Shown: positions 1 to 12,010 of the stretch, one piece after another
Position numbering within the stretch: the first letter of the stretch is position 1
How the letters are laid out: each line of letters opens with the position of its first letter
Assembly: GCA_001683735.1 (NCBI GenBank)
Contig: LUGG01000023.1
Coordinates: forward strand, 620,001 to 684,000
Direction: 5' to 3'
Length of the DNA stretch: 64,000 nucleotides
Source of the DNA: Grifola frondosa
Taxonomy: Eukaryota > Basidiomycota > Agaricomycetes > Polyporales > Grifolaceae
Program-made: the position numbers and the translations under genes
Notes under the pieces: generated by a model
Database searches by the model: none
What the model saw: only the letters and a program-made list of their open reading frames with translations
What the model was told of the DNA's origin: nothing

Positions 1-474
1 ATCTATTCGCACGATTTTCAAGAAACAGACAACGAGCTTCTCCATAAGGCGATCGGGCATGGTAAACCCCTCAGACTTCCCCAGTCCCTCGATTCCTGGC
101 CATCGCACACGATTTTTGCCACCATTTACGGTGCGGTTGCGTTGAAAACGTGGCCCGTCCAAGCTTTTGTCGATGAAATTAGGAAGCGTTGGAAGGGCCG
201 ACCTGGAGTGCATAACAACCGGGACGGTGGGCTCGGGACACTTCAAGAGGAGCAAGATATCCAAGCGGCTCGATTGGCAGCACGACAACAACAGATAATC
301 GAAAGAGCTAAGAACAGAGCGCCAGAGCAAGACGAAGATATAGATATGGTGGATATCATCATGATGCTCCGCCAGCATGATGAACAGCAGAGGCAATCTC
401 TGGCTCAGGAGCAAGCAACGACACGATCTCGGGACAAGGTCGAGGAATGGTTGCGTGATTCTGCAGCTGCTTGA
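1..474 (+). CDS. 3' end of an unidentified protein-coding gene (partial)
   Basis: The reading frame is open from the first base of the window to a TGA at 472-474, so this is the C-terminal part (about 157 residues) of a gene that starts upstream. The visible protein is hydrophilic. Its last two thirds are rich in Gln, Arg, Glu and Asp and look like a charged, probably helical tail, with an acidic patch around the DEDIDMVD motif. I do not recognise a family. The absence of stops over 470 bases and the biased composition support real coding sequence. Function unknown. Confidence 0.45.
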   Translation: MYSHDFQETDNELLHKAIGHGKPLRLPQSLDSWPSHTIFATIYGAVALKTWPVQAFVDEIRKRWKGRPGVHNNRDGGLGTLQEEQDIQAARLAARQQQIIERAKNRAPEQDEDIDMVDIIMMLRQHDEQQRQSLAQEQATTRSRDKVEEWLRDSAAA

Positions 475-941
475 CGGTGTGTAACGATGTCAGTTTTTGA
501 GCTTTGTCGAGTATGTACTACTAGTGATGGAATCATGCCAAAATCCAGAGTGACTTGGACTCTGAGCAGCCGTAGGTCGCGAATGTAGCCTATTGCTTAA
601 GTCGTCTGCCTGAGCAATTTATGCTCGTAAGAATCGGACATGCCTACGTTTTTTGAACTACGAAAATGCGTGTACATCGAATCATAACATTTTCAATATC
701 AATATTTCAATGCGCATGAACTGAAGTCGAGGGCTTTCATTCAAATCATGGATCGGAGCGTCGACCATAGATGAATATTAGGACAACCACATAAACCGTC
801 TGAACAACCGTGCACCATGTATTGATTGGGAAGAGACCGGGATGATTACACACATGCGATTGGATTGGAAAAGAGCTCAAGGAAGAGACAAGACAATCGT
901 ACACCACACACTCATTCGACACTGTCCATACGAGCAACCCG
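475..941. other. Intergenic, convergent
   Basis: Lies between the 3' ends of the partial gene on + and UBC4 on -. It should hold both 3' UTRs. No convincing ORF or repeat was seen. Confidence 0.4.
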
Positions 942-1799
<858 letters not shown>

Positions 1800-2450
1800 T
1801 GCGGTAGTCTAGTAGAATAGACGAAGGTCGTAACTATGCGTTGAAAAGCATTGGATGGAAGATCGTCAAAGATCGCAGAGATCGGATGCGACAGTCAAGG
1901 GCAACGCAGCGATACACAACACCGACAGGGAGCACATATGAGAATCGCATAAAATGGTCAGCGAGAAATGAGGGTAAGGTGTAGATTGACCCACTTACAC
2001 TGTTGTCGCGGAGAGGCGGTAGACGGAGAAGATGGTGGATGAAGACAAGGATGAGTAGGAGCGTACAATTGCGGCTGTTTGGCCCTTGTCACGTTGTTTG
2101 GCTCGCTTACTAGAACAGCCTCGGCGGATGGGGCACCGGCATCTCCCGAAAACATACCGAGGTGAATTGGAATTTCAAGCTTGAAAGCTTGAAGTATAGC
2201 AGCAGTTCCTGCATAAATTGAAAACAGACACCAAACACTCGTGCATGTTGTATGCAAGGCAACACGAATTGGGGTGGCAAACGTCAAAAACAGCTCATCC
2301 CAACTTTCTACTTACAACATTTCTCTCAGCCCCTCCGTGGATACATGCAGTCGAGTCCATGCTAAGCTACAGCAGCTACCCTACACCGCGGAGACCCATA
2401 GCCATCTTTGGGCACACATAGCGGATGCGCCTATACACTGTGCGAATAAT
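1800..2450. other. Intergenic between UBC4 start and RLI1 stop
   Basis: About 650 bp holding the UBC4 promoter and 5' UTR and the RLI1 3' UTR. Candidate splice signals upstream of the UBC4 ATG suggest a possible 5' UTR intron, but this cannot be settled from sequence alone. No other gene seen. Confidence 0.35.
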
Positions 2451-4808
2451 TTAGTCTTCGAGGAAGAAGTAGTTTCCGGATGCTATGGAGATACGCTACT
2501 TAGCGGAAATGGTAGAAGCGGAGAAGGCTGCGACGTACCCTTCTGCTCCCTGTCTTTGACACTATGCAACTTGTTCACGCGTGGCCGGTAGTTGGTCGGG
2601 TCCCGTCTGAAGGTGATTTCGAGAGACGCCAAGAATCTGTTCATGCCAGTAAGGAGCGATTGTGGGCTGGGGATACAAGCGAAGGATCAGTAACATTCTG
2701 AGCGAAAGGAGACATTATCCATAGTACGTACGGTGTAGCAGTCGCAGAAATAGCTGGTTTACCCTCGAAGACGATGACACGATCCGCAAGGTATGTTGCC
2801 ATGATGAAACGTGCTCGATGACGAATGCCGTCTTCTTTGCATGCAGGATAAACCTAAAGAACAAATTGAGATTTACAACTCAGCAGCTCGAAGAAAATAT
2901 GTAAGACTCACCGCTTTATGACCTTGCTCGCGATAATACGCTGTTCAGAGTCAAGGAAACTGCAAATATTGTATCAGCCACTGGTTCAGACGCAGATACC
3001 ATGGAGACATACGAGCTAGGTTCGTCAAGTAGGTACACCGACACGTTTGGCTTGCCGAGCGCAAGCACAATGGCCACCCGTTGCAGTTCACCACCAGACA
3101 GTGTCTTCACGTCCTGGTCCAAAATCTGTTCCAAGTTCATGGGCTTCATCACGTCGGTGTTAAATTGCGGGTGCATAAACGCCGCCTTGATCCGCTTCAG
3201 CAGGAGCATGCGTACGGTGCCGGGGAACGATGGTGAGATCGTCTGCGGCTTTAGAGACACGGCTAGCGTCTGCTTGTCTGTCTCCAAGTCCGGCGTATCA
3301 CCTGCCAGCAGTCGCACGAACGTCGTCTTGCCCGTCCCGTTCTCGCCTAACATTACAATGATCTCCGAGTCCGTAAAGCTCCCACTCTCGACAGTTAACT
3401 TAAAGCTGCCGAGTGTCTTCGTCATTGACGGGTAGGAGTAGTGCCGTGTCTTGTCAACGATCACCTCCTCCGCAGTTTCCACCATTTTGAAGGAGAGCGA
3501 TTCTTCGCGGAACCGCAGATTCTCTGTTGGGATAAAACCGTCAAGGAAAATATTGATGCCTGCAGCATGTCACATTAGTATAGGATCGACATGGATAGAA
3601 AAGACGACGAACCTTCGCGAACAGAGGAGGGCATGGTTACTACGCCGTACATGGATGGTTTGCCATACAGACAGCAGATGAAGTCCGAGAGGTAGTCCAA
3701 GACGGACAGATCGTGCTCCACTGCAACAACGTAGTTATCCGGTGTTAATAGTTCGCGGATGACCTCCGCTGCCTTCAACCGCTGCTTTATATCCAGATAA
3801 CTCGAGGGCTCGTCGAACATGTACCTATCTGTTGATTTAGCCCTCATACTGGGTCGAGCCATTTGCGAAGACACGTACACATCTGCTCGCTGAATGCAGG
3901 ACATCGCGATTGCGAAACGCTGCAGCTCTCCACCAGACAGCTGCGACACTTCTCGCGTCAATACCTCATTCAGCTCCAGATCGTCACAAATCTTTTGCTT
4001 ATTGTCCCGCTCCAACTTTGAATCCAGCATCTCCGACACCGAGAGATTGCCCTTAATCGCGCGGGGAATGTGGTCAACATACTGTGGTTTGATCAGCGCC
4101 TTCAGGTTATCCTCCAGGACTTTCGTAAAATAATTCTGCAGCTCCGATCCACGGAAGTACTTGAGAATCTCCTGCCAGTCGGGCGGGTCCTGCGGAGATG
4201 TCAATGGCGAAGAGACCAAAACTGCGAACGCAACGAACGTCATAACGGCCGAGGTTAGGCTTCAGCTTGCCCGCGAGAATTTTGAGCGCAGTGCTCTTTC
4301 CGATACCGTTCGTTCCAACGAGACCGAGCACTTGACCTGGCCGAGGGGTTGGCAGACGATGTAGTTTGAATGCATTTGCGGTATAACGGTGTGTTACCTC
4401 AGTCTCAAGATTCGTAGGGAGGTTGATGATGGCGATGGCTTCAAATGGACACCTAGTGATGTGAATGAGATCGAATGGAGGACATGGGAGATTTTTGTGG
4501 ACAGACTTCTTTACACAGATACCACATCCGATGCAGAGAAATTCGGAGATGAATGCGATCTTGTCCGTGGGCTTCACCTCTATACAGAGTTTGCCTAGAC
4601 AGGATCCGTCAGCACAAGCAACCTGCAGAATGGTCACCATGGACTCACCCATCTTTACTACCGGACATGACTAACTTGCGATCTCAAAATACGGTTCGCA
4701 TGAGGCACAGTTCTCTAACGCACACACCTTTTTGCACTCCTGAGCACATCTCTTTGGTTTGCAGCGGTTTGCATCAACGATCGCAATACGGGTGATTTTA
4801 TCCGCCAT
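2451..4808 (-). CDS. RLI1: RLI1/ABCE1 ribosome-recycling ABC ATPase (one frameshift)
   Basis: The start is ATG at 4808 ([20 protein letters not shown]) and the stop is TAA at 2451-2453, after a C-terminus reading SGNYFFLED. About 11 short exons spell a full ABCE1 of roughly 600 residues. The order is N-terminal 4Fe-4S cysteines ([12 protein letters not shown], then [15 protein letters not shown]), first Walker A (GTNGIGKST), signature [14 protein letters not shown], Walker [12 protein letters not shown] with [12 protein letters not shown], second Walker A (GENGTGKTT), second signature [16 protein letters not shown], and C-terminal [14 protein letters not shown]. The protein splits ribosomes after termination and is essential in studied eukaryotes. 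In the second H-loop, near 2810, one base is missing: the expected His-Asp-Phe-Ile-Met codons are broken between His and Phe. Downstream coding resumes perfectly in the shifted frame, so a sequencing error is the simplest explanation. Confidence 0.93.
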
Positions 4809-4889
4809 GACGGTGAGGCAAAGGTGTATGAAGGAAGGATATGACTGTTCGCGACCCTGCCAGTGTAATGCGGTTCCGCGTGCTTGCGG

Positions 4890-5520
4890 TAGTGTTCGGT
4901 GTGAAACCCGGATGTAAGTTACATATAATTATTTACATGTAAGTTACATATAATTATTTACATGTAACTTACATGTAAATAACATGTTTTAAACATACCC
5001 TCAAGAAATCCTATGTAAGTAATGTAGAAAATGAGGGATCACGTGTTCATTCCAAACAAGGCTATGCTGGGAACAATGCTCGTTCGCGAGGACGAGACTT
5101 TCGCAAAATGGCGAACATTAACTTGAAGGGCAATATTAGTCCACTTCCGGTCTGTTGTGGCTGAGGTGGCTGGCGCCGGGGACTCCGGCGCCGCGATAAC
5201 TGAATCTGTCGCATCTTATATTATTTTATATTACTTACACCATGCCGAAATATCATCATCCTTCTTTACTCCATCCCGCACTATTAATGCAAGATGTATG
5301 ACGGGGGCTGCGATGAGGGTTGTGCTGGTTAGATGTTGTAATTGTATGATACAAAAAGCAAACATTTTCGACGGAAAATTGGATGCATTCTAAGGCATCA
5401 TGTGACATATTTTGGCCTGATATATGTAAGAAACGTTTGAAACGTTTGAAACAACGGGGGTTCCTGAGGGACTTTCTTACCTACTGTAAAAAACCAGCTT
5501 GAGTTTCACACCGAACACTA
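4890..5520. mobile_element. MITE-like non-autonomous element, TA-flanked
   Basis: A perfect 18-bp inverted repeat, TAGTGTTCGGTGTGAAAC at 4890-4907 and its reverse complement at 5503-5520, bounds a 631-bp AT-rich segment with no credible gene. The outermost TA on each side fits a TA target duplication of the Tc1/mariner type, leaving 16-bp terminal repeats. The family assignment is inference. The left end sits 82 bp upstream of the RLI1 ATG, so it lies in or beside that promoter. Confidence 0.7.
4912..4988. repeat. 25-bp tandem, palindrome-rich repeat inside the MITE
   Basis: The unit ATGTAAGTTACATATAATTA followed by TTTAC occurs twice in a row at 4912-4936 and 4937-4961. A third, partial and partly inverted copy follows. 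The units contain ACATGT and GTAAGTTAC palindromes, so the strand can fold into hairpins. Confidence 0.8.
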
Positions 5521-5805
5521 GCTACTTGCGGGGCGGAAATTTACAATATTCTACATCACGTGATCCATATTAACTGACCAGTGAGATCGAGGGAATTATG
5601 TTTTTCTGTATGTTTAACGCTTTTGTTATTATTCGTATGCCTGGTGGACATGAAAGCGCACTGCAGTTAGAAGAAGACATTGTAAATATGCGATTCTGAT
5701 ATTCTGCTTCCGGGAACTGTCACAGCGAAACTTGGAAGCGCTCGGACCTCTTGGATATTTGCTAGTTACCAGGTTTACCAGGCTCTAGTCTACTGGGTAT
5801 CGAAC

Positions 5806-6449
5806 ATGGTCAAGAAAGCCGCAGCTTCAACAGATAAAAAGGCGCAGACAAAAAGGGGCAAAGGTTTGCGAAAGGCGAAGATTCCGGTGAGAAGCAGTCG
5901 AAGGTGTGTACAAGTGCTTTAGCACCCCCCGGCCGGTGTATGTATGAATGATACAACATTATTGGCAGGGAAAAGGAGGCCTCAAACCGGCGACCGCAAT
6001 CAATGTCCGTCATATCTTGTGCGAAAAGCACTCGAAAGCCACAGAGGCATTGCAGAAGATCCAGGTCCGTCCGCTGACATAGAAACCTACCAACAATCTA
6101 CAGCTTTTCCGCTGCAGGAGGGTCAACGGTTGTGACAAGGTTGCGCAGGAGTATTCTGAAGACAAGGCTAAAGGTAATGCATTGTTTTGTGATATCCGTG
6201 TGATGCCGCTCACTATCAGACGATCATAGCTGGTGGCAGTCTTGGATGGATGACAAGAGGATCAATGGTGGTACGTGCTGAAATGCATTCCTCTCACTGC
6301 GAGATTGATTGCAGAGTGTGGATTTCCAGGGAACCTTTCAGGATGCTGCGTTCGCTCTTGAGCCTTCGACTGTCGACAAGCCTATTCTTTCGCCACTTGT
6401 CAAGACAAACTTCGGGTACCATATCATCATGGTCGAGGGACGTCGATGA
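5806..6449 (+). CDS. PIN4: Parvulin-type peptidyl-prolyl isomerase, PIN4-like (one frameshift)
   Basis: The start is ATG at 5806 and the stop is TGA at 6447-6449. A basic Lys-rich N-terminus ([20 protein letters not shown]) precedes a single parvulin domain: [52 protein letters not shown] and the C-terminal [12 protein letters not shown]. The gene has four or five short exons and about 130 residues, the usual size of the non-WW parvulin PIN4/Par14. That protein binds DNA and pre-ribosomes in other eukaryotes. At 6129-6134 the expected EGQRFDKVAQEY region contains one extra base, which creates an in-frame TGA. A read-through in another frame from an upstream acceptor is possible but loses the conserved residues. 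No WW domain is present, which separates it from ESS1/Pin1. Confidence 0.85.
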
Positions 6450-6576
6450 CGCGACCTGAACTCACAAATTGATGCCCCATAAGATTGACTGAAGGGGCTA
6501 GAAAAATGCAGCACAAATGTGTATATAAATCGTTCGCGGAAGATAGGATCTGAGTGAGACTTTAACGAGATCCCCA

Positions 6577-9500
6577 CTACATGAAATCCGAATCTGTCTG
6601 TTGCTGCCCTGCCAGCCGCGTGCGGTGCTCCAAGTATGCCACCAGATCATCAGTCGTCTCCAGCGCTGTGGGCAGATTGGGCATTTGATTGTCCGAATTT
6701 GTTGGCTGCGGCCAGGGAGACTGTACGAACATCGAGGCATCAAAAGTGATCGTAGAACTGACTAATGCGCCCGGCCCGGGGGAGCGATGTCGCGAACGAC
6801 CGTTGTCCGCTGTGTGGGTCGCTGATCTCCAGCAAAATGTGACGGTGACAAATTCGAATAGGCAAACGTCGAGGGGAAGGTCGTGGTCAAAGTCGCTGGC
6901 ACTGATGGATAGGAGGACAAGGAGTTGTGATTGATGAATGAACTGTCTCCGGTCGCAGATCCATTCAGGTCTGGCTCAGACGGCGATGCCGTCGCAAATG
7001 GCCCAGAGCGCAATGAATCCCTAGTTAAAGGAGGATTATACTGTGCCCGCATTGCCTCCATGGACGTCTGTCGAAATTGGTACGGGCCAGAAGAATCAGC
7101 CGATGTGACCACTGGCCTCAGCTCCCTTTCCAATTGTGTCAAGCCCTCCTGCAGTTTTGACCTTCGCGATGGAGATACATGCCTGCTCGTTCGAAAGCGT
7201 AAATCCACGTCCAGGACCGGAGCGGACATGCCTTCTGCAGGAGTCGAAGATTTCGTCGTGGTGGGTGTGATCGTTTCGGATCCTAGAAAACTCGTCTCTT
7301 TCCACATATCGGTGCCAGTCTCCGGAGTTGGGGATCGTTTGGGAGCACTTGCCGCCACCTTATCTAGCTCCAGTTCTGCCTGATTGGCCTTATAAAATGT
7401 GCTGACTTGAATCGTTGTCTGAAGTTATCTGTTAGTCGGAAGGCGAGAAGGGAAGATTCCAACTTACCTTGTTCGGCATGGAAGCTGCTATCCGCTTGAA
7501 GTCATCGCCATGCTGGGCAAGTAGCTTAAAGAAGAGAGCTGTTAGGTGGATCTTAGGATCAAAAGATGGTCCGGGAGTAGGGAGGACCGAGTACGTGCCT
7601 TTATCGTCATCTGACCAGTTGACGCTACCAGGAGTTGGCTTTCTTCGAGTGGTGAACTCAGTCTGGTCGATGAACTTCGTCTCGTTAACTACAACTGAGA
7701 TCTCATCTGGAGCCGGTGATGAGACAGTCTCGGCAGACTTGACCACTTTCCTACTTTTCCGACCTCTCTTTGCTGGTTTGGCATCCGTTTCCTAGGAGAA
7801 TGGATATTACACAGCTGCGACACGATATCTGAGATCAAACTCACCGTCGGGTCTTCAAAGCCATCTTGCTCCATCGCAGCGGCGGCTCTAGCGGATGGGT
7901 TCGCTCGACGTCGCGTACGCCTTGCGGGCTCGGGATCGGGCGTAGGCGTCGGAGTAGGAGTGCTCTGCGTGGTACTCTTGCGCGATGCAGTACGCCTTAG
8001 CTCGGAGGCCTGAGTGGGAGCACCTCGCTTCCTACGAGACGTTGAGCCACCCGCATTGGAAGCACGCGACACCTCGTCATCGTGCTGCCGAATATCAGTG
8101 AGGAGAGCATTGCTCTTCTGTTTTCCCGCCCGACCATTACGCTTGCGTTTCCCGCTGACGTAGCGTGATACCACCTTCCGGAAGTCGGTTGTCGTGTGCT
8201 TATGCAAGTAGTAATAGGTAACGCATTGCGACGCCGTCTTATTCGGAAGATAGTCCGCAATGATGCCGAATTGCTTCGGATAAATAGCATACTTCTCTAG
8301 AAGGAATATTTTCTCCTCTTCAGTCCAGTCGTCCATACCAGTATCGGGCTTGTAGAATTCGTGGGGATCGTCAACCAAATTGTTCGTGTCATCGTACACA
8401 TAGTCCACCCTGCCGGTTGTCACAGCCACCATGTCGGGTATAGTCGCAGCATTGCGAGCTGACAAGTGATTGGCATCAGTCAATTCTTCATTGCCCAAGC
8501 TAGCGAGAATTTGCTCCATCTCCAGGTCGGAACGAACAGCGTCTCCCATTGCGGCCGTCCGACGAGTGGTCCTTCCAGCAGTGGCAGCGGCCTCCTCCAG
8601 AGCAGTAGTTCGAGCGGCCTCGTCTAACTTTGCACAGTGTGTGAGCCATTTTTCGTGCAAAGTAAGGTATTCTTTTCGGAGCCGTTTCACTTTCTCCGCC
8701 AAAGCCGCTTGATGCTGAGCGAAACGCAGTCGCAATGAATACTTGGTCCCATCAAAGGCGTCTTCCATGGAGCGCCGACGTTCGCTTTCCATCACCTCTT
8801 GCACGACCGCGTTTGGAGGTGGCGTCGGTTGCGATCGTGTCTGTTCAGCGACAGTGACATTCGCAAGAAGAACTGGGTTAACACGCTCCTCCTGAGTCTG
8901 GCGATCACAACGGAGCCTCATGGTAACAACCATTCTCAGGGCTTCCGATAGCGGTTTCTCATCGTCTGCGATGAAGATATTTTGTCCACTGCATGGCTGA
9001 TTGCCCCTCTCAATGACGATTTCCGTCTCCCGAGGCTTATCGTGGGTATTTTCTTGCGCGATAGGTAGCTCTCGCCCTACGTCGTCCTGTGGGGCCGGTT
9101 CATGAGTAGTATCTGTACCGGTTTCTGGTGTGATATCTGGAAGATGATCCACAGCAACAGCGTCCAAAGTCGCAGCATTGTTTGCGACATCAACAGGACT
9201 CGGTGTTTTGTCGCTGAACTCTTTGTTCTTGCTATGGACTAGGTCCGGAGAAGCATCGAAACCAGAGGCGATCGAATCACTTATTACGGTGGTATCCGCA
9301 GATGCGGGCGAAGGGCGGGTAGCGATAGGAGAACACGACAACGGAACAGTATGTAGACCTTTGATGAAAGCGGTCCCATCGAGCGGGGCCAACGGCTCAA
9401 TGACCACCGGTGCCGGTGAAGAAGCGAGCAACTTGGAGGGCTCATACTCCATACGTTCATCGACATGACCTACGTCTTCAGTATACAAATGCTCGTCCAT

Positions 9501-11650
9501 ATCTGAGATGAACACGTCCGCTTTGCCTTCTGGCGGAACCGACTCTTGAATAACAGTGCGAGGTGAGCCAAGAGTGTGCGAGTGTGAGACTACAGAGGAA
9601 GGTGACGACATTTCCATGTCGGAATCATCATCAGAGGAACCGCCATGCTCGGAGACCAGTTGTTCCACATGAAGAAGTCCTGGTATTGCGGTAGGCTGAG
9701 ACGAAGTAAAGATGTTGTCGATAGCCAACACAACAGGAATGAAGACTGTAGTTCGGGTGATCGAGGGAAGTTCATGGATTCTGCCGGTGGAGATGGACGA
9801 ATGGGAGACAGTGGGGGTGACATTTCCATGTCAGAGTCATCGACAACAGAGTGTGCACCTGCATGTATCATGGCTATCTCATCCTCCTTCTTGAAGACTC
9901 GTTCAGATGTCTCACCGAGTGATTGCCTTCCAGAAGTGGTAGGGGAGAGGCAAACCTGCGACTCAACTTGCGGATAGACTTCCGGCGCAGGCGTCGCAAG
10001 CTTCATAACGGGCGACTTGACGACAGGAGAAGGAGGAAGTGACATGTCCATGTCCGAGCCCTCTTCCACGCGAATATCGTCGCGAGTCCAACCTTCAGCT
10101 GGTAAATCGCTAGACAACCGCCCCGACCGCGGAGGCTCCTGAACTCTATGCGTAGATACCTCCTCCAGCTTTAGCTTGCCGTCATTTCCAACGGATGGAG
10201 GGGGATGCACAAATTTCCCTAGGCAAACGTGAGTAAGGCATAGCAAAAACCCTAGAGGCGCTTACCGTAATGAATTTCATTGCTAGACGATGACAGACTT
10301 CCTTCGATCTCGTCAGTGCTCCATGTACCGAGGCCCGGGGATCAGAAGGCTTCCTCTCCGGTACTATACCAGTGACCGACGCAACGCGAGAATGCGCAAC
10401 ATAATCATTCATTTCATGTGGAGTCGACGCAAGACTGTCTCTGTCGGGATAATCTGATCTCACGGGGGAACGTGATTGATCAGCCTGGACATGAGGTAGG
10501 ACATAACTTGCGACAGAAGAACATGAGGGAGACCAAGGTTCTGGCTTCTTCGGGAGAGGAAAGCGACTAGGCACCGATGACGGGTACCGCGATTGTGTTG
10601 TGCTGACGGAAGCATGGCGATCAGAGATGGATACCGAACAAGCTCTTACAGCGGGTTCTCGTTCTGGAGAAGGAGGATGGTATGACGGAGAGCGCAGTGG
10701 CCCTAGGGGGTCCCCGGGCTGAGCGACCTGTCACGACTAGAGAAGCGTCTGCTTTCATAAGATGGTGACCTGGGAGACCGTGAAGACCGTTCTGCAGCAC
10801 GCGAGTATCCGTCACGATAATTGAACCTATTCGTGTATGTGTCATCCGCTTCAGGACTCCAATGCTCTCTATCATTGTACCGTGGTCGGTAACAATCGGA
10901 GCGCGGGTTCATGTTGGGAAACCGGCCTCTGGGACTGACATTGGGACCAGGAGAATATGGCCTATAACGGTCACCTGAAAAATGAGGTGGTGAATAGTGA
11001 TCTCGGACACGTGGTCTATCGACAGAGCGATCCCTGAAATCGCGGATAAGAGGCTCCGGAAAGCGGTCGTTTGCCCGTTCTCTTGATGGTCTACACTTTC
11101 GTCAGCCAAATTATTTATCTAGCCAGCAAGGTACATACCCATCATCAAACGGATTAGGTTCAGTATGAGATTGTTTCCAAGTGTCAGACGGTTCAAACAT
11201 TCTTGTGGCCATCGTATCACGCTGATTTCTGTCCACGAGTTGCCCATATGAGTCAATTCGTGGCTCTCGCCTGTCGGACCAACCAGATTGATCAACGTCT
11301 TTCCAGGCAAGAGGACCATCCCAGTTTTCTGTTGGCGTATCACGGTAACGTTCTGGGGATGGCGAGCGACCATAATAGGCACGTTCAGGTCGCCATAAAT
11401 CCGCACCAAAATTATTGGTGTACCCATCTCGGTAGACTGGAGGAGACCGAGATGGCACATATCTGTCATAGTAATTATATCCACTAGACGGTCCAGGTGA
11501 GACTGAACGTTTGAGCTCCGGAAGGGCTATCGGTCGCTGTTGCATATTACGGAAAGTCAGCGGATTTCTCTGCAAAGTAGAAGTTATGCGGACATCGTAA
11601 GTGAGAGGAACATTACTAGAAAACCAGCTGCTTTCGCTTTTACTAGCCAT
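6577..11650 (-). CDS. SNT1/NCoR-like protein with two SANT/Myb domains
   Basis: The start is ATG at 11650 (MASKSESSWFSSNVPLTYD). The stop is taken as TAG at 6577-6579, after a tail ending QQQTDSDFM. The N-terminal third is rich in Arg, Ser, Tyr and Pro (SRSPPVYRDGY type). Next come acidic-Pro repeats and a coiled coil around 8620-8760 (QHQAALAEKVKRLRKEY). The first SANT domain is at about 8180-8330 (DDWTEEEKIFLLEKYAIYPK ... QCVTYYYLHKH), with a basic region after it. A second SANT-like domain lies at about 7380-7560 (FFKLLAQHGDDFKRIAASMP). Two SANT domains behind a coiled coil is the SNT1/NCoR/SMRT layout, the scaffold of the Set3C histone deacetylase complex in yeast. Frame breaks occur near 6765, 9750-9790 and 10715-10722 (beside runs of G and C). 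These are probably indels, so the exact length is uncertain. Confidence 0.75.
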
Positions 11651-12010
11651 GTGTGAGTATTTCGCGAAGATTTTTTGCAGTAACAGAGAGAGCACAAGAC
11701 ACAAGAGCTGAAGCAGGAGGCACGATCGCAGAATTATCACTGATCAGTAGAGTACCAATTGGAATTATCTGGTACTTTTATGCAGAAGGGGTATCCTAGA
11801 ACTTCTAGAGAACTCTTCAGCAAATAAAAGAGATTGCTTGAACGCAAGAAGTGAATGAATGTTAAGTGTGAAGCCTTCGATGGTTCCGGTGCCATCCATT
11901 CAGATACCGCTCTAAAGTCCGAAACCTCCGCCACTATTGTGGCGTATGGCCACCCTTTGTCTTTCAAACAACTTGGTCGTTCTACGGCAAACGAAACTAG
12001 CTGTCGAAGT
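11651..12010. promoter_or_regulatory. Divergent promoter, SNT1-like / GPI17
   Basis: 360 bp between two divergent start codons. It must hold both 5' UTRs and promoters. The GPI17 frame is open upstream of 12011, but the conserved protein starts there. No TATA box stands out. Confidence 0.4.

Noticed and set aside
5157..5393. 78-codon + ORF inside the first MITE
   Set aside because: AT-rich, no domain, low-complexity composition; internal to a non-autonomous element.
8470..9977. Several + ORFs (8470-8712, 9178-9468, 9645-9977) opposite the SNT1-like gene
   Set aside because: They mirror a continuous minus-strand coding region with SANT domains.
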